64,000 nucleotides of DNA from Verrucomicrobiia bacterium (GCA_035577545.1 DATLVI010000024.1:1-64000); one strand, 5' to 3'. Positions 54,342-63,806 are shown, counted from the stretch's first letter. Program-made: numbers and translations. Notes: generated by a model from the sequence alone, not told the origin.

Positions 54342-54939
54342 AATCTGGTTACCTGCGACGAAACTACCACACGTTCGATGCCCAACGGAAGCGGACAATT
54401 TCGAAGCAAGGGCCTGGCGGGTAAGGCTTCGGCATTCTCCAAGCCGCCAAGGTGGGCAAATCGAAGGACCGGATACCTGCATATCGTAAACCGATAATTT
54501 TATTGGACACAGCGTTTCGGAGTGGATATGATCCGTTTGGTTCTTTGATATGGGAAAGAAGGCGTCGAGCAGACTGGCAACGCTGGAGACGGCGAGGCGG
54601 AATGCCCACACGACAGGCATCGGGCCCTACAATTCGGCGGGGAGTGCGCGGTCGGGAGACCGTCGCATAACGGGGAGGAGGGGGCGTAAAAACACGTGTT
54701 TCTGCGAAACGAACCGGATTTATTTCTTTCTGAAAATTGTATTTATGTAATTGGTTTACAATGGGTTGTGCAATGGAAAGTTGAGCGGACAAATCCGGTT
54801 CGTTTGGAACGGAAGCGCACTACCGGACGCGAGTGTGAAGCGATTGTCGCCAGATCATTCTGCAGAATTAATATTGACTTGGAGTTGTCTGTTGCAAATT
54901 TGGCTCGCAATCGACCGGGCCAGGAGCAGAATAGGGAAT
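54342..54939. other. Divergent intergenic region of zwf and the LacI-type gene
   Basis: 598 bp with no supported gene. A perfect 15-bp inverted repeat (54707-54721 and 54791-54805) flanks an AT-rich patch (54720-54775) that is the likeliest promoter site for the LacI gene. Short reading frames on both strands (for example 54550-54750, plus) lack starts or domains. Near the left end lies the zwf start and its likely leader. I see no second gene. Confidence 0.55.
54707..54805. repeat. 15-bp perfect inverted repeat flanking the LacI-gene promoter region
   Basis: AAACGAACCGGATTT (54707-54721) and its exact complement AAATCCGGTTCGTTT (54791-54805), 69 nt apart, on either side of an AT-rich stretch. 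It could be two facing operator half-sites or the arms of a stem. The gene just downstream encodes a LacI-type DNA-binding protein, so autoregulation is possible. Confidence 0.75.
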
Positions 54940-56004
54940 GTGACACCGCCGAGCGGTTCCATAGTTCGCCTTAAGGACATTGCACGGAAGCTCAACATCT
55001 CGGTGTCGACCGTTTCCCGGGCTTTGGGGAAGGACACCTGCGAGATGGTCGAACCGGAGTTGCGGAAGAAGATTCTCGAACTGGCCGAGCAGGCCAACTA
55101 TGTCCCGCACCCGGCCGCGCAGTTGATGCGCAAGCCGCGGGTCCACCTCATCACCGTCTTGTTGCCATTGGAGACGGGCGCGTTCATGAGCGAGTACTAT
55201 GGGGTGGTATTGTCCGGTGTCATTTCCGCGGCGCGCGATTGCGGGACGGAGACGCGGGTGGCGTTGATTGATCCCGACGGAGGCGACATCCTGGAGCAGA
55301 TGCAGCGGGTGGCGATTGGCGCGGGCGGATTGTTGTACATGGCGCTGCCACTGACCCCGCGGCAACTGGTGAAGCTCGAGGACTTTGCCCGGCCCATAGT
55401 GGTGATGGGCGGAAGCCTGCCGCCTCAGGTAGAGCTTTCAAGCGTTCGTGTCAATACGGTTGCGGTGGACAATTTTGCGGCGACGTGTGAACTGACGGCG
55501 CGTTTACTGAAACTCGGCCACCGCCAAATTGCGTTGATCGGCGGCCCAACGACGGTGCGCGATGCGTGGGAACGCGAACGGGGTTTCCTCGAGGCGATGA
55601 AGAAGGGCCTGGCGCTTGTCGATCCACAAGCGATTATCCACGCGGAATTCACCGTGGAAGCGGGGGTGCAAGGCTGGCAACAGGTTGCGAAATGCACGCC
55701 GCGCCCGACCGCAGTAGTCTGCGGGAACGACGAGATTGCTGTTGGCGTGCTGCAAGCCCTCACGAAGGAGAAGGTCAAGTGCCCCGGGGAAGTTTCCGTG
55801 GTGGGCTTCGATGATTCGCGCTGGGCGACGCGCGTCACACCGCCGCTCACCACCGTGCGCCAACCGATGGCGCAACTGGGCCGTACCGCTGCGGAATTAC
55901 TGGTGAATCGATTGCAGAACGCAGGTGAGGCGAAGGTCGAACATCGCCTGTTTCCAGTAGAGATTATCGACCGCCAGTCCGTGGCCGCACCGGCCCGTTC
56001 GTAG
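54940..56004 (+). CDS. LacI family transcriptional regulator
   Basis: 354 residues from a GTG at 54940. A longer frame back to 54751 lacks any LacI sequence. The N-terminal helix-turn-helix reads VRLKDIARKLNISVSTVSRALG (read in two pieces), with the hinge region ANYVPHPAAQLMRKPR. The periplasmic-binding-protein-like domain follows: LITVLLPLETGAFMSEYYG, GHRQIALIGG, VVCGNDEIAVGVLQAL, EVSVVGFDDSRWATRVTPPLTTVRQP. It should repress sugar or nucleoside genes in response to a ligand; which one is not visible. Divergent from zwf/opcA, its possible target. Confidence 0.92.
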   Translation: MTPPSGSIVRLKDIARKLNISVSTVSRALGKDTCEMVEPELRKKILELAEQANYVPHPAAQLMRKPRVHLITVLLPLETGAFMSEYYGVVLSGVISAARDCGTETRVALIDPDGGDILEQMQRVAIGAGGLLYMALPLTPRQLVKLEDFARPIVVMGGSLPPQVELSSVRVNTVAVDNFAATCELTARLLKLGHRQIALIGGPTTVRDAWERERGFLEAMKKGLALVDPQAIIHAEFTVEAGVQGWQQVAKCTPRPTAVVCGNDEIAVGVLQALTKEKVKCPGEVSVVGFDDSRWATRVTPPLTTVRQPMAQLGRTAAELLVNRLQNAGEAKVEHRLFPVEIIDRQSVAAPARS

Positions 56005-56022
56005 CCGCAAGCTTTTGGTAGT

Positions 56023-56098
56023 TGGTGCGCCGTGTAGGAATCGAACCTACAACCTAGTGATTAAGAGTCACTTGCTCTGCCAATTGAGCTAACGGCGC
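56023..56098 (-). tRNA. tRNA-Lys (anticodon CTT)
   Basis: Reading the minus strand: acceptor GCGCCGT (56092-56098), D arm GCTC...GAGC, anticodon loop CTCTTAA giving anticodon CTT for lysine (AAG codons), T arm TGTAGGTTCGATTCCTACA, acceptor ACGGCGC (56027-56033), discriminator A and an encoded CCA (56023-56025). All four stems pair. It is a single tRNA located between the LacI gene and the dehydrogenase gene. Confidence 0.96.
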
Positions 56099-56167
56099 AT
56101 TGTTTCGTGGGCGCGGTAAATTACCAAAGCCGCCTGCCAAAGGCAAGCAGGGACAGCACGCCTGCAA

Positions 56168-57703
56168 CTACTGCAGCAACCGGACGCGGTAGAAGCGTTT
56201 GGGTTGGGTAGCGCCGCCGAAGGCGGTTAGTGGGACAGTGCTTCCGGTGCCGGAGATGTTATTCGTGACCGTTGTCCAAATGCCGGTGACGAGGTCACCG
56301 GTGTTCTCCAAGCGGTACTTGTGGCCGCTGACACTGCTGAAACTGATTACGAAATTCGAGCCGGCCGAGACAATCGATTGGATGCGCAAGGCATCGAACG
56401 AATTGGTTGGGCTTGTGCCCGCCGTGTATTCCTGGAGATTGCTGAAGCCGTCGCCGTCCGGATCGCACGTCGCGCACGAAGCGTTATTGGTCGTGGTCGG
56501 GGATCCGAAGTATTGTTGCCGCCACCAATCCGCGATGCCGTCGCCAACGCTGTCATATCCCACAATCCGATAAATCGCGCCACCCGTTGCGTATCGCGAG
56601 ACATAGAGTTCGCCGGCATCATCCTGGCCGAAGGTGGTGATGGTGAAGACCGTGCCGGTCAACAGCGTGCTGGTCCATCCCCCGACGCCATTGGTGGCCG
56701 CACCGTAGATTTGTCCGCCGCATTCGTCGGCGTACAGATACGTTCCGACCAACGGGGCGATTTTCGCGCCTCGATAGCGATAGCCGCCCATGATCGCGCA
56801 GCGATTACTGCTGTGATCGTAATCGAAGATGGGCAGGACCGTGGGGACATTGCTGAAGGTAACGCTGCAAGTGTTGGTGAGAAACCCTTCATAAAGCCGC
56901 CAGCCGTAGTTCTGGCCGCCTGCGCTGCCGGCAGGCTGAAGGTCAACCTCTTCGCGGGGATTGATCGGGCCTTGCCCGACATCACCGATCCACAGGTCGC
57001 CGGTCGTGCGATCGAAACTGAACCGCCACGGATTGCGCAGGCCGTAGGCCCAGATTTCCGGCAGCGCTCCATTGGTGCCCACGAACGGATTACTCGGCGG
57101 GATGGTGTAGTTCGTCGCAAAGTTGCTGACGTCGAGGCGCAGCATTTTCCCGAGCAGGACGCCCAGAGTTTGCGCGTTATTCGGCGGATCACAGCCAGAA
57201 CCGCCGTCGCCCGTGCCGATGTAGAGGTAGCCATCCGGGCCGAACTGCATCTGCCCGCCGTTGTGATTGGCATTGGTCGGATGCAAAATACGCAACACCT
57301 TGACCATGGTGTTGGTGTTGACGGTATTGGCGTTGGGGGGCGACGCGGTGAAACGCGCGACCAGATTGTTGCTATCCGGCTGCGTAAAATACACGAAGAA
57401 TTGGCCATTCGTCGCGAAGCCGGGGTGGAACGCGACACTCAAGAGACCTTCCTCGCCCGAGAACAATGTTTGCGAACTGATGTCCAGGAAGGGCGTCGCG
57501 AGAAGATTCGTCCCGTCGAAGATTTTGATACGGCCGTTTTGCTCGACAATGAACAGTCGCCCGGACCCATCGCCGGCGTGCGTGATATACACAGGGTTCG
57601 TTACATTCCCCGTAACCAACTGGAGGTCGACGAGTGGCGCCGCCGTCGCACGCAGCGTGGCGAGAAGAAAAACAATCGTTATGCCCTTGCCTCTGCAACC
57701 CAT
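56168..57703 (-). CDS. PQQ-type soluble aldose sugar dehydrogenase-like secreted protein
   Basis: 511 residues. Signal peptide (ITIVFLLATLRATA-AP), then a six-bladed propeller (about 25-385) matching the glucose/sorbosone dehydrogenase family: ITHAGDGSGRLFIVEQNGRI, EEGLLSVAFHPGF, NHNGGQMQFGPDGYLYIGTGDGG, EIWAYGLRNPWRFSFD and DYDHSS. It is followed by a calcium-type segment DPDGDGFSNLQEYTAGTSPTN and a C-terminal module ending KRFYRVRLLQ. The cofactor PQQ binds at the centre in this family; oxidation of an external sugar is expected. No PQQ biosynthesis genes are present here. Confidence 0.85.
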   Translation of the reverse strand: MGCRGKGITIVFLLATLRATAAPLVDLQLVTGNVTNPVYITHAGDGSGRLFIVEQNGRIKIFDGTNLLATPFLDISSQTLFSGEEGLLSVAFHPGFATNGQFFVYFTQPDSNNLVARFTASPPNANTVNTNTMVKVLRILHPTNANHNGGQMQFGPDGYLYIGTGDGGSGCDPPNNAQTLGVLLGKMLRLDVSNFATNYTIPPSNPFVGTNGALPEIWAYGLRNPWRFSFDRTTGDLWIGDVGQGPINPREEVDLQPAGSAGGQNYGWRLYEGFLTNTCSVTFSNVPTVLPIFDYDHSSNRCAIMGGYRYRGAKIAPLVGTYLYADECGGQIYGAATNGVGGWTSTLLTGTVFTITTFGQDDAGELYVSRYATGGAIYRIVGYDSVGDGIADWWRQQYFGSPTTTNNASCATCDPDGDGFSNLQEYTAGTSPTNSFDALRIQSIVSAGSNFVISFSSVSGHKYRLENTGDLVTGIWTTVTNNISGTGSTVPLTAFGGATQPKRFYRVRLLQ

Positions 57704-57769
57704 ACTGAAGACCTCGTCGGCAACCTACGCACGGTTCCGATTGAATGCAAGGCCTCTACGGCACCACCC

Positions 57770-59710
57770 CTACGGGACAAGCCGCACACGGTAATAGCGC
57801 GACGGGAAGTTCGTCGCCGCACCGACGTCTGTGTAATTAGTTGATGTGGTGGTGGCATTCGTGACAATGAAGATGTTCGCGAAATTGTTTGTGGCGTAGC
57901 TGCCGTTGCCGGTCCCGGCAGTCGCTTGCAACGCGTTTGTCTGGCCGATACCGGTCGTCCAACTGATCAGGATATTATTGTTCGACCTGACGATGCTGGT
58001 GATTTGGAATGGAGGAGCACTGACTCCACCGGTAATGGTCACGTCGTCGATGTACCAGCCCTCAAAGCCGTTGTTGATGTTGTCAACCGTGTCGAAGTTG
58101 AATTCCACGAGAACGGTCTTTCCCGTGTGGACCGAAATGTCAGTGGACCACGTGGTGAAGCTGGGCGAATCGGACAAGGTGCCCAGCGTGATCCAGGTTG
58201 AGCCGGCGTTGGTGGAAATCAACACGGTCGCCACGTCGAAGCCGGGGAATTGCTCGGTCTGGAGAAAGTACTTGAACGAAAGCGTGACCGGGCCGGTGGC
58301 GCCCACCAGCGAGATCGGGGGAGAAACGAGGTTGCCGGCATTGCGCGCGCCAGTGTCATAGGTCCCTGTCGCTTCCAGGCCGTAGTACTGCGAGTGTGAC
58401 GGCGACGACGACCGCCGGGTGGTCATGTGCCAGAGATTGGAAGTGGCGTCGGGGTCGGCAGTGTAAGTAAACCCCTGGTTGCCACTTTCAAAATTGGCAA
58501 GAAACATCGTAGCGATGTTCGCCTGGACAGTCAGACTCACCGGGCGCAACTGGGTGGCGCCGGTGACGAAATTGCTGAAGGTCACCGTGTCGCCGTAGGA
58601 GCCGGCAGCCAGTGAATTCGCCGTGGCGTTGATGCAGACGCTGACGTTGGTCGCCTGTCCCCCCACCAATGCGCCGCTGGACGGCGTCAAGGTCAGCCAG
58701 GGTTGCGCCTTTGTGGCGCTCCAAATGAACGACGCCGTTCCCTGATTGGTGAGCGTATAGGTCGCGCACGACGGACTGAACGCGCCGCCCACCAGCCCTG
58801 TAGAACTGAATCCCGTGGTCGGCGTGACAATCAAAGCCGGATTGAGATTATAGCCGATGACATCCAGCACCTGAACGTCCACCGCCGTCAGGTCGTTCTG
58901 CACGCCGGAGCTGCTGAAGGCGTTGCAGGCATCATTCGCCCCGCTGGCCCAGTCCGCCAGGTCGCCACCATTTCCTGGCACGTTGTAGGCTTTCAAGCTC
59001 GTGACGCCGCCGTTGATGGAGAAGTAAACACCCGTGTCAGTTTGGTTGATGCTCCTCACGGTCGACGCCTTGTAGCGAAACAGATCGTAGGGAATGTAGT
59101 TTGGAACCCCGGTTAGATTTTGGCCAAGTATTGCAATACGTCCCATGATTTCGGTGATCTCATGGAAAGCGACGCCGATGAAATCAAACTTGCCCGCCAC
59201 CGCGCGGTTAAGCGGATCGTAGGTGTAGGAAAACCCGGCGCCAAAGGTAAACGTGCCGTCTTGTGTGGCGTCGCTGGGGATGATCCCGAGCGCCTTGGCC
59301 TGGGCACGGGCAACTAAGAAATTGGCTGACGTGCCACCTGTTGGATCGGAGACCCCCAAGCTTGCGACCGCCGTTGCATCATTGAGGTCGCCCGGGGTCG
59401 CGTCATTGATGAGAGCAGTTCGTATTGAAGTATAGGTCAGCGTGCCGAGGAGGCTGGTGCTGCTTTCACCCAGGGTTCCCGTCCCCGGAACGGCCGCAAG
59501 GGTGATATTGACCTGGATGGGGTCATTATAGAGCGCCGCGATTTGCGCCGCCGCATAGTCAAAGGCAGCACTCGCGGCTGCGACATCGGCTGGTGATAGA
59601 TTGGCTGCCAGGGAGGGGTCGTTGGTGCGGACGATAGTGAGGGCGTGAGCCGGCAAAGCACCGGCCAGGAGCAGGCTGAAGCAGACGAAATTGCGAAAGT
59701 TTTTTTCCAT
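57770..59710 (-). CDS. Secreted HEITE zincin metalloprotease (NF038122-like) with BACON-like and C-terminal modules
   Basis: 646 residues. Signal peptide ending ALPAHA-LT. A zincin-like domain (about 25-285) has [13 protein letters not shown] (H183, E184, E187), a HExxE site instead of the usual HExxH, as in NF038122-type proteins. It is followed by a BACON-like module (about 293-395, GGAFSP ... TLTPSSG), a jelly-roll domain with [11 protein letters not shown] and GWYIDDVTI (about 400-560), and a C-terminal module ending [12 protein letters not shown]. It starts 3 nt after the stop of the upstream gene for a prodomain-like protein, suggesting the two act together. The NF038122 label is from memory of the motif. 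Confidence 0.82.
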   Translation of the reverse strand: MEKNFRNFVCFSLLLAGALPAHALTIVRTNDPSLAANLSPADVAAASAAFDYAAAQIAALYNDPIQVNITLAAVPGTGTLGESSTSLLGTLTYTSIRTALINDATPGDLNDATAVASLGVSDPTGGTSANFLVARAQAKALGIIPSDATQDGTFTFGAGFSYTYDPLNRAVAGKFDFIGVAFHEITEIMGRIAILGQNLTGVPNYIPYDLFRYKASTVRSINQTDTGVYFSINGGVTSLKAYNVPGNGGDLADWASGANDACNAFSSSGVQNDLTAVDVQVLDVIGYNLNPALIVTPTTGFSSTGLVGGAFSPSCATYTLTNQGTASFIWSATKAQPWLTLTPSSGALVGGQATNVSVCINATANSLAAGSYGDTVTFSNFVTGATQLRPVSLTVQANIATMFLANFESGNQGFTYTADPDATSNLWHMTTRRSSSPSHSQYYGLEATGTYDTGARNAGNLVSPPISLVGATGPVTLSFKYFLQTEQFPGFDVATVLISTNAGSTWITLGTLSDSPSFTTWSTDISVHTGKTVLVEFNFDTVDNINNGFEGWYIDDVTITGGVSAPPFQITSIVRSNNNILISWTTGIGQTNALQATAGTGNGSYATNNFANIFIVTNATTTSTNYTDVGAATNFPSRYYRVRLVP

Positions 59711-59713
59711 GCT

Positions 59714-60277
59714 TCAGTTCTTTCGCTCGTCTACCGGTCTGATCACATTCTTAACAGTTACTACCGCCGGGGAAATGGATTTGACGTCCGCACGGCCTGC
59801 CAGGGCTTCCACCTGCGTGAGCGGAATCATGGCGCGAATGATATGACTCGGATCAGGACTGCTGGCCACCTTCCCTCCGATGAGCGCGATCTGATTCAGT
59901 AAACCTTCGGAAACCGTGGCATTCAGGTCAACGAGCACGCGGTCGCCATCTCTCATCGGGATGTTGGGTTGGAGCGATGTCGGCTTGTCGAACGGAGGCT
60001 CTCCTCGACTCTGCTTCAGAGCCAACACGATTTGAGGGTCCAGTTTCTTCAGGGTGGATGTCGGCAAAGACTCCGTCGCGCCAGCAGCGCTGTTTGAGGC
60101 AGTCTGAGCATCGGCCGCTCCGTCGTCGATCAGCAGCCCCACGATCGTGCAAACCCCCACCAACGCGGCCATCCACATCGAGCGCCAAAGGCGGCCTGCG
60201 GGTGAAACATACAGCGGCGCGGTCCGTTGGTGCTTTTTCGGGTGACGTGTTGTTTGACGAGTTTGCATGGTTTCCAT
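59714..60277 (-). CDS. Exported propeptide-like protein preceding the metalloprotease
   Basis: 187 residues from the ATG at 60275-60277 (strong AAGGAAGGA just upstream; ATG at 60268 is also in frame). One membrane/signal segment (WRSMWMAALVGVCTIVGLLI, residues 31-50) is followed by a Ser/Ala-rich linker and a C-terminal domain about 75 residues long: DRVLVDLNATVSEGLLNQIALIGGKVASS ... IRAMIPLTQVEALAGRADVKSISPA (quoted in parts). That end resembles the strand-helix pattern of subtilisin/fervidolysin prodomains, which inhibit and help fold a protease. No subtilase follows; the next gene is a metalloprotease of a different type. The function as an inhibitor or chaperone is inference. Confidence 0.72.
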   Translation of the reverse strand: METMQTRQTTRHPKKHQRTAPLYVSPAGRLWRSMWMAALVGVCTIVGLLIDDGAADAQTASNSAAGATESLPTSTLKKLDPQIVLALKQSRGEPPFDKPTSLQPNIPMRDGDRVLVDLNATVSEGLLNQIALIGGKVASSPDPSHIIRAMIPLTQVEALAGRADVKSISPAVVTVKNVIRPVDERKN

Positions 60278-60678
60278 TCCTTCCTTCTCTTATTGCCGGC
60301 AGCATACGATCGGAGCGCCTGTGCAATGGACCTCCTGCGGCAGTGCAGCAAGCGGTTGTTCGCCTTGGAGGGGTGATTCGTGGATGCAAGATATCCGGGT
60401 TGCGCCGGGTCTCTCTGGTCGCGGCAATAAGCGTACAGCCGCGGAAAATGGATTAAGAACTAGCGCTACGTGTGATTGACACGTACGGCGGCGGAACCTC
60501 TGTGAGCATCGACAGTCCAATGCGGCCCTCGGTCTTCGAAAGAAACCGTCAAACACCAGACTCTTCGCTTCTCCGAGAGAGGAGTGAAACAGAGCAGAGA
60601 CCGCAAGTCAATAATATAGCTTTCCGGTCCTCATGCCGTCGTCGTTCCAGAGAAAGCGCTTTTGCCGGGACAAATGCC
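60278..60678. other. Intergenic region upstream of the propeptide-like gene
   Basis: About 400 bp without a supported gene. It contains a short palindromic hairpin TACGTGT-GATTG-ACACGTA (60467-60485) and the probable start signals of the downstream minus-strand operon. The right part follows the stop of the 994-residue secreted protein (60679). Small open frames on the plus strand (60472-60795) overlap that gene and are not convincing. Confidence 0.5.
60467..60485. repeat. Short palindrome in the intergenic region
   Basis: TACGTGT (60467-60473) and ACACGTA (60479-60485) flank GATTG; the arms are exact complements. It may be an operator or a small hairpin. Location is about 190 nt upstream of the minus-strand gene start at 60277. 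Confidence 0.45.
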
Positions 60679-63663
60679 TTACGGCACGAGGCGGACGCGG
60701 TAGAAGCGGTTGGTGAGGCTGGCGGCACCGGGGTCATTCGTCGAAACGATCGCGCCGGTACCGGGGATGTTCGTGGCGACGCCGCTCCAGTTTGACGTCG
60801 TCAGGTCGTCATTGTACTGCGCGTCGTAGGTCTTGTTTGAGCAGGTCGTGAAACTGATGACGATGTCCGGGCCATTCGCGACGATCGAGGTGATACGCAG
60901 GGCGCTGCTGGAATTTGTCGGGTCGGTGCCGGCTGCGAACTCCTGCAAGTTGCTGAACCCGTCGCCATCGGGGTCGGCGTTAGGGTCGATGCCGATCTGG
61001 CCGAAGTATTGCACTTCCCAATCATCATTAATGCCGTTGCCATCGGCATCCACGGGCACCAGCACCGAAGCAGTAGTGAATGTCTGGCCATCCGCGACGC
61101 CGTCGTTTGGCGTGAGCAGGACGCGATAATAATTGCCCGCGATTGTCGCGGACGCGGGCAATGGATTAACGGTGAACGCGATGTTGCTGAAATTGCTGCT
61201 GTCGACGGACTGCTGCCATTGGTAGGCCACGGTGATGGGGTCGCCATCGGCATCGTTGCTCGAGGTGACGCTGGCAACGAGATCGTTGGTTGTCGTCGGC
61301 AACGCCGGAGTGGTCGACGCGGCGGAGATCACCGGCAACGCGTCGAAGTTCGCGGTGCACGTCGTATTTGAGATGAGGGTGACCACGCAAGCGCCTGTTC
61401 CGGCGCAGCCACCGCCGCTCCAACCACGGAAGGCGGAATTCGTGTCAGGGACGGCACTAAGTGTCACGACGGAGTTATTGGCAAAGCTGGCGGTGCAGGT
61501 GGCCCCGCAACTGATGCCGGCGGGTGAACTGGTCACCGTGCCCGTACCGGCGCCAATCTTCGCGACCGAGAGATTGAAATTCACCGGCGGCGGCGACACA
61601 ATCGTCAGAATCCCCGATGCACTCGCCAGCGATTGGCCGTCGGGATTCGTGACCGTGACGGTGAACACACCTGCAACGGCATTGCTGGCGACGGTGAGGT
61701 TCAGCGTTATATTGGTTGGATTCGAATACGTGATGCTGTTGATGGTTACGCTGCCACCGTTGACGGTCGCGGAAAGATGGTTCGCGAAGCCTGCACCGGG
61801 ATCAAAGAAGCCGGAGCCGTTCGTCGAGGTTCCCTTGACGACGACGTTGACATTGGCCACGCCCTGGGTGATCGACGAGGGGCTACAACTCACCGGTGTT
61901 GCGGGTGGCGGTGCGAAAAGTTTCACGACGCGCACGCCGTACGAGTTGGCGGAGTCGCAGAACTCCTGGATGGTCCACAGGGTCATGTCGTCATTCGGGT
62001 CGAGGCTGGTGAACGAGTAGTCGCCCCAACGCCGCCCGCTCGTGCTCCCCAGATCGTTCGTTGGATTGTAGGCTGTGGCGCTGGCGGTGTAGTTGGTGAC
62101 CGCCTGGACCGTTCCCAATGGATCTCCAACGAGGCGGCCTGCCGTGGCAGCATCGGCATGGAATGGAGTTCCGGCGGTGCTGAAGCCCAGCGCCGCGTGG
62201 CCTTGTCCCGATACCGTCACCGAGGGAATCCAGAACTGACGCGCGGCCGAGAGGCTGCTTGCGGTATCGAAGATCGTGCCGGACTGGACGACGACAGGTG
62301 TCCCGCCGTTGTCGATGCTGCGGATCCCATTCAACTCGTACCAGCGGACAGCGTCGCGCCGCTGCGGGCTGGTGGTGGACGCCGCCCCCGTCGAACTGAC
62401 CGCGATGTTGTGCGCCGTCCACAGTCTGCCGTTGCGAATATGCGCGGCGAACAAGCGATCGTCGAGCGAGTCGAGCCGGCCGTTGTTGCCACCCGTGTTC
62501 CCGAGGTGCTGGACAGGGATGGGGGTAGAGGTCGAGCTGACGGTCAGGAGAATGTTTGCCGAAATTGTTGGTGTGCCACCCGGTGTGCTCACGCGTCGCA
62601 GGTCCAGCCTGCCGAAGAGCGTGGCGCTGACGCCGATAAAATACCCCTCGTTTGCTGTCGGGTCATAGTTATCCACGCCGCGCGGTGAGTACGGTCCATC
62701 CGAACTGCCGTTTGGGACAATCCCGCGAAAGGCGGTGACAACCAGCGGCCCGCCGTTCAACACCGAGCTTTTGCGGATGACAAAGGCCGAACAACCTGTA
62801 AACGCCTGCGAGGATGCACCGAACATGTTTCCGCCGACATACAACGCGTTGGCATCGACACCCAAAGATGGATAGTCGAGGAATTCACCGCTGTTGCCGC
62901 CGCCGACCGTGTTCTGTTGGACGAGATAGAAGGTCCAGACCGTGCCACCAGAAAGTGCGTTCGAACTGGCCGCATCGGAAACGGCCAGAAGCCACCGATT
63001 TGGAGTGTCACCAATGCTGTTGGTTGTACTGCTCGGGACATCGATGATGGAGAGGAACCAACGCCCCGACAACCGGTCGTAGCGAACCTGTGGATCACTC
63101 GTGAAATTCAAACCCGCCGGCGGCACGGGGGTCACTACGGAGGAAAAGAAAACATCCGGGTCCACATTTAGCACGCCATCGGCGACACCAGTAGCTTTGT
63201 TGAAGGACCGAATCCGGCCATTGACGAATACCACAAACTGCGACGGGCCAACCGTGCCCATCGAGTCGGGCGGGAACGCTGCTGTATCGGCCAGCGTGGC
63301 ACCCGTGAAGTTGACGCCAAGGCTTTGCGGGGCGAGTGGGGCGACCAGGGTCGAGACGTTGTCGGCTATATTTCGGGATGGGACCCAGCGCGCGACGGCG
63401 GGGGAATTCGGGTCCTGCCGGAGCCGATCGCGCTCGGGCATTTCCTTTTCCGTCTTCAACCGGAACTTCTTCGGCTTGCCCCTGGACAATTGGTCTTCGC
63501 GCTGTTGCCGCGTCGTGATGTCGGCCATGGTCTCGCGCGAGCCTTTCTCGCCCGTCTGCGGCACCCCGACGGTTTCATGGTCCGGGGAAACCTGCTGCGC
63601 CCGAGTTGGGAGTGAGAGGGCGAATAAAAACGCGAAGAAGACCGCGAACCTGAGTTGCGCCAA
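60679..63663 (-). CDS. Large secreted protein with TSP3-like segment and C-terminal module
   Basis: 994 residues from a TTG at 63661-63663, chosen because a good signal peptide follows (AQLRFAVFFAFLFALSLPTRAQQ, read in pieces), AGGGA lies upstream, and the promoter at 63725-63753 excludes any earlier start (the open frame runs to 63858). No known enzyme domain is clear. The N-terminal half looks like a propeller of an exported beta protein (FPPDSMGTVGPSQFVVFVNG, RYDRLSGRWFLSIID). Later parts are Ig-like (about 590-690), a GTVTSSPAGISCGATC / NTTCTAN repeat-type domain, an EF-hand/TSP3 segment (DPDGDGFSNLQEFAAGTDPTN) and a C-terminal module ending NRFYRVRLVP. Probably a surface adhesin or glycan-binding protein. 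Confidence 0.82.
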   Translation of the reverse strand: MAQLRFAVFFAFLFALSLPTRAQQVSPDHETVGVPQTGEKGSRETMADITTRQQREDQLSRGKPKKFRLKTEKEMPERDRLRQDPNSPAVARWVPSRNIADNVSTLVAPLAPQSLGVNFTGATLADTAAFPPDSMGTVGPSQFVVFVNGRIRSFNKATGVADGVLNVDPDVFFSSVVTPVPPAGLNFTSDPQVRYDRLSGRWFLSIIDVPSSTTNSIGDTPNRWLLAVSDAASSNALSGGTVWTFYLVQQNTVGGGNSGEFLDYPSLGVDANALYVGGNMFGASSQAFTGCSAFVIRKSSVLNGGPLVVTAFRGIVPNGSSDGPYSPRGVDNYDPTANEGYFIGVSATLFGRLDLRRVSTPGGTPTISANILLTVSSTSTPIPVQHLGNTGGNNGRLDSLDDRLFAAHIRNGRLWTAHNIAVSSTGAASTTSPQRRDAVRWYELNGIRSIDNGGTPVVVQSGTIFDTASSLSAARQFWIPSVTVSGQGHAALGFSTAGTPFHADAATAGRLVGDPLGTVQAVTNYTASATAYNPTNDLGSTSGRRWGDYSFTSLDPNDDMTLWTIQEFCDSANSYGVRVVKLFAPPPATPVSCSPSSITQGVANVNVVVKGTSTNGSGFFDPGAGFANHLSATVNGGSVTINSITYSNPTNITLNLTVASNAVAGVFTVTVTNPDGQSLASASGILTIVSPPPVNFNLSVAKIGAGTGTVTSSPAGISCGATCTASFANNSVVTLSAVPDTNSAFRGWSGGGCAGTGACVVTLISNTTCTANFDALPVISAASTTPALPTTTNDLVASVTSSNDADGDPITVAYQWQQSVDSSNFSNIAFTVNPLPASATIAGNYYRVLLTPNDGVADGQTFTTASVLVPVDADGNGINDDWEVQYFGQIGIDPNADPDGDGFSNLQEFAAGTDPTNSSSALRITSIVANGPDIVISFTTCSNKTYDAQYNDDLTTSNWSGVATNIPGTGAIVSTNDPGAASLTNRFYRVRLVP

Positions 63664-63724
63664 CCCCGGATTCCCTTGCTGCCCAGCGCGATACGTTGGC
63701 GTATTGAATTTCAACGGAAGGGAT

Positions 63725-63753
63725 ATGATACACCATAGTGACCCTTTTCGCAA
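63725..63753 (-). promoter_or_regulatory. Promoter of the 994-residue secreted protein gene
   Basis: On the minus strand TTGCGA (63748-63753), a 17-nt spacer and TATCAT (63725-63730; 5 of 6). Start expected near 63718, about 55 nt before the TTG start at 63663. It follows the gap terminator directly. Confidence 0.65.
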
Positions 63754-63789
63754 TAAAAAACCGGGCATTCCTCGCGGAACACCCGGTTT
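63752..63789 (-). terminator. Intrinsic terminator of gap
   Basis: On the minus strand AAACCGGG (63782-63789) pairs with CCCGGTTT (63758-63765) around a 16-nt loop and continues into TTTT (to 63755), 17 nt after the gap stop. It separates gap from the next gene. Confidence 0.9.
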
Positions 63790-63806
63790 CGGAAGCACTT
63801 GGAACG

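Noticed and set aside
52800-54620. 93-residue N-terminal extension of Zwf
   Set aside because: The added sequence lacks family similarity; the catalytic fold starts just after the ATG at 54341.
54550-54750. 66-codon plus-strand frame upstream of the LacI gene
   Set aside because: Composition is Arg/Gly-rich like random GC DNA, and the frame runs through the AT-rich promoter region and left repeat arm.
54751-54939. N-terminal extension of the LacI-type protein by 63 residues
   Set aside because: The extension crosses the right arm of the inverted repeat and AT-rich region and contains no helix-turn-helix sequence; LacI proteins normally begin at the HTH.
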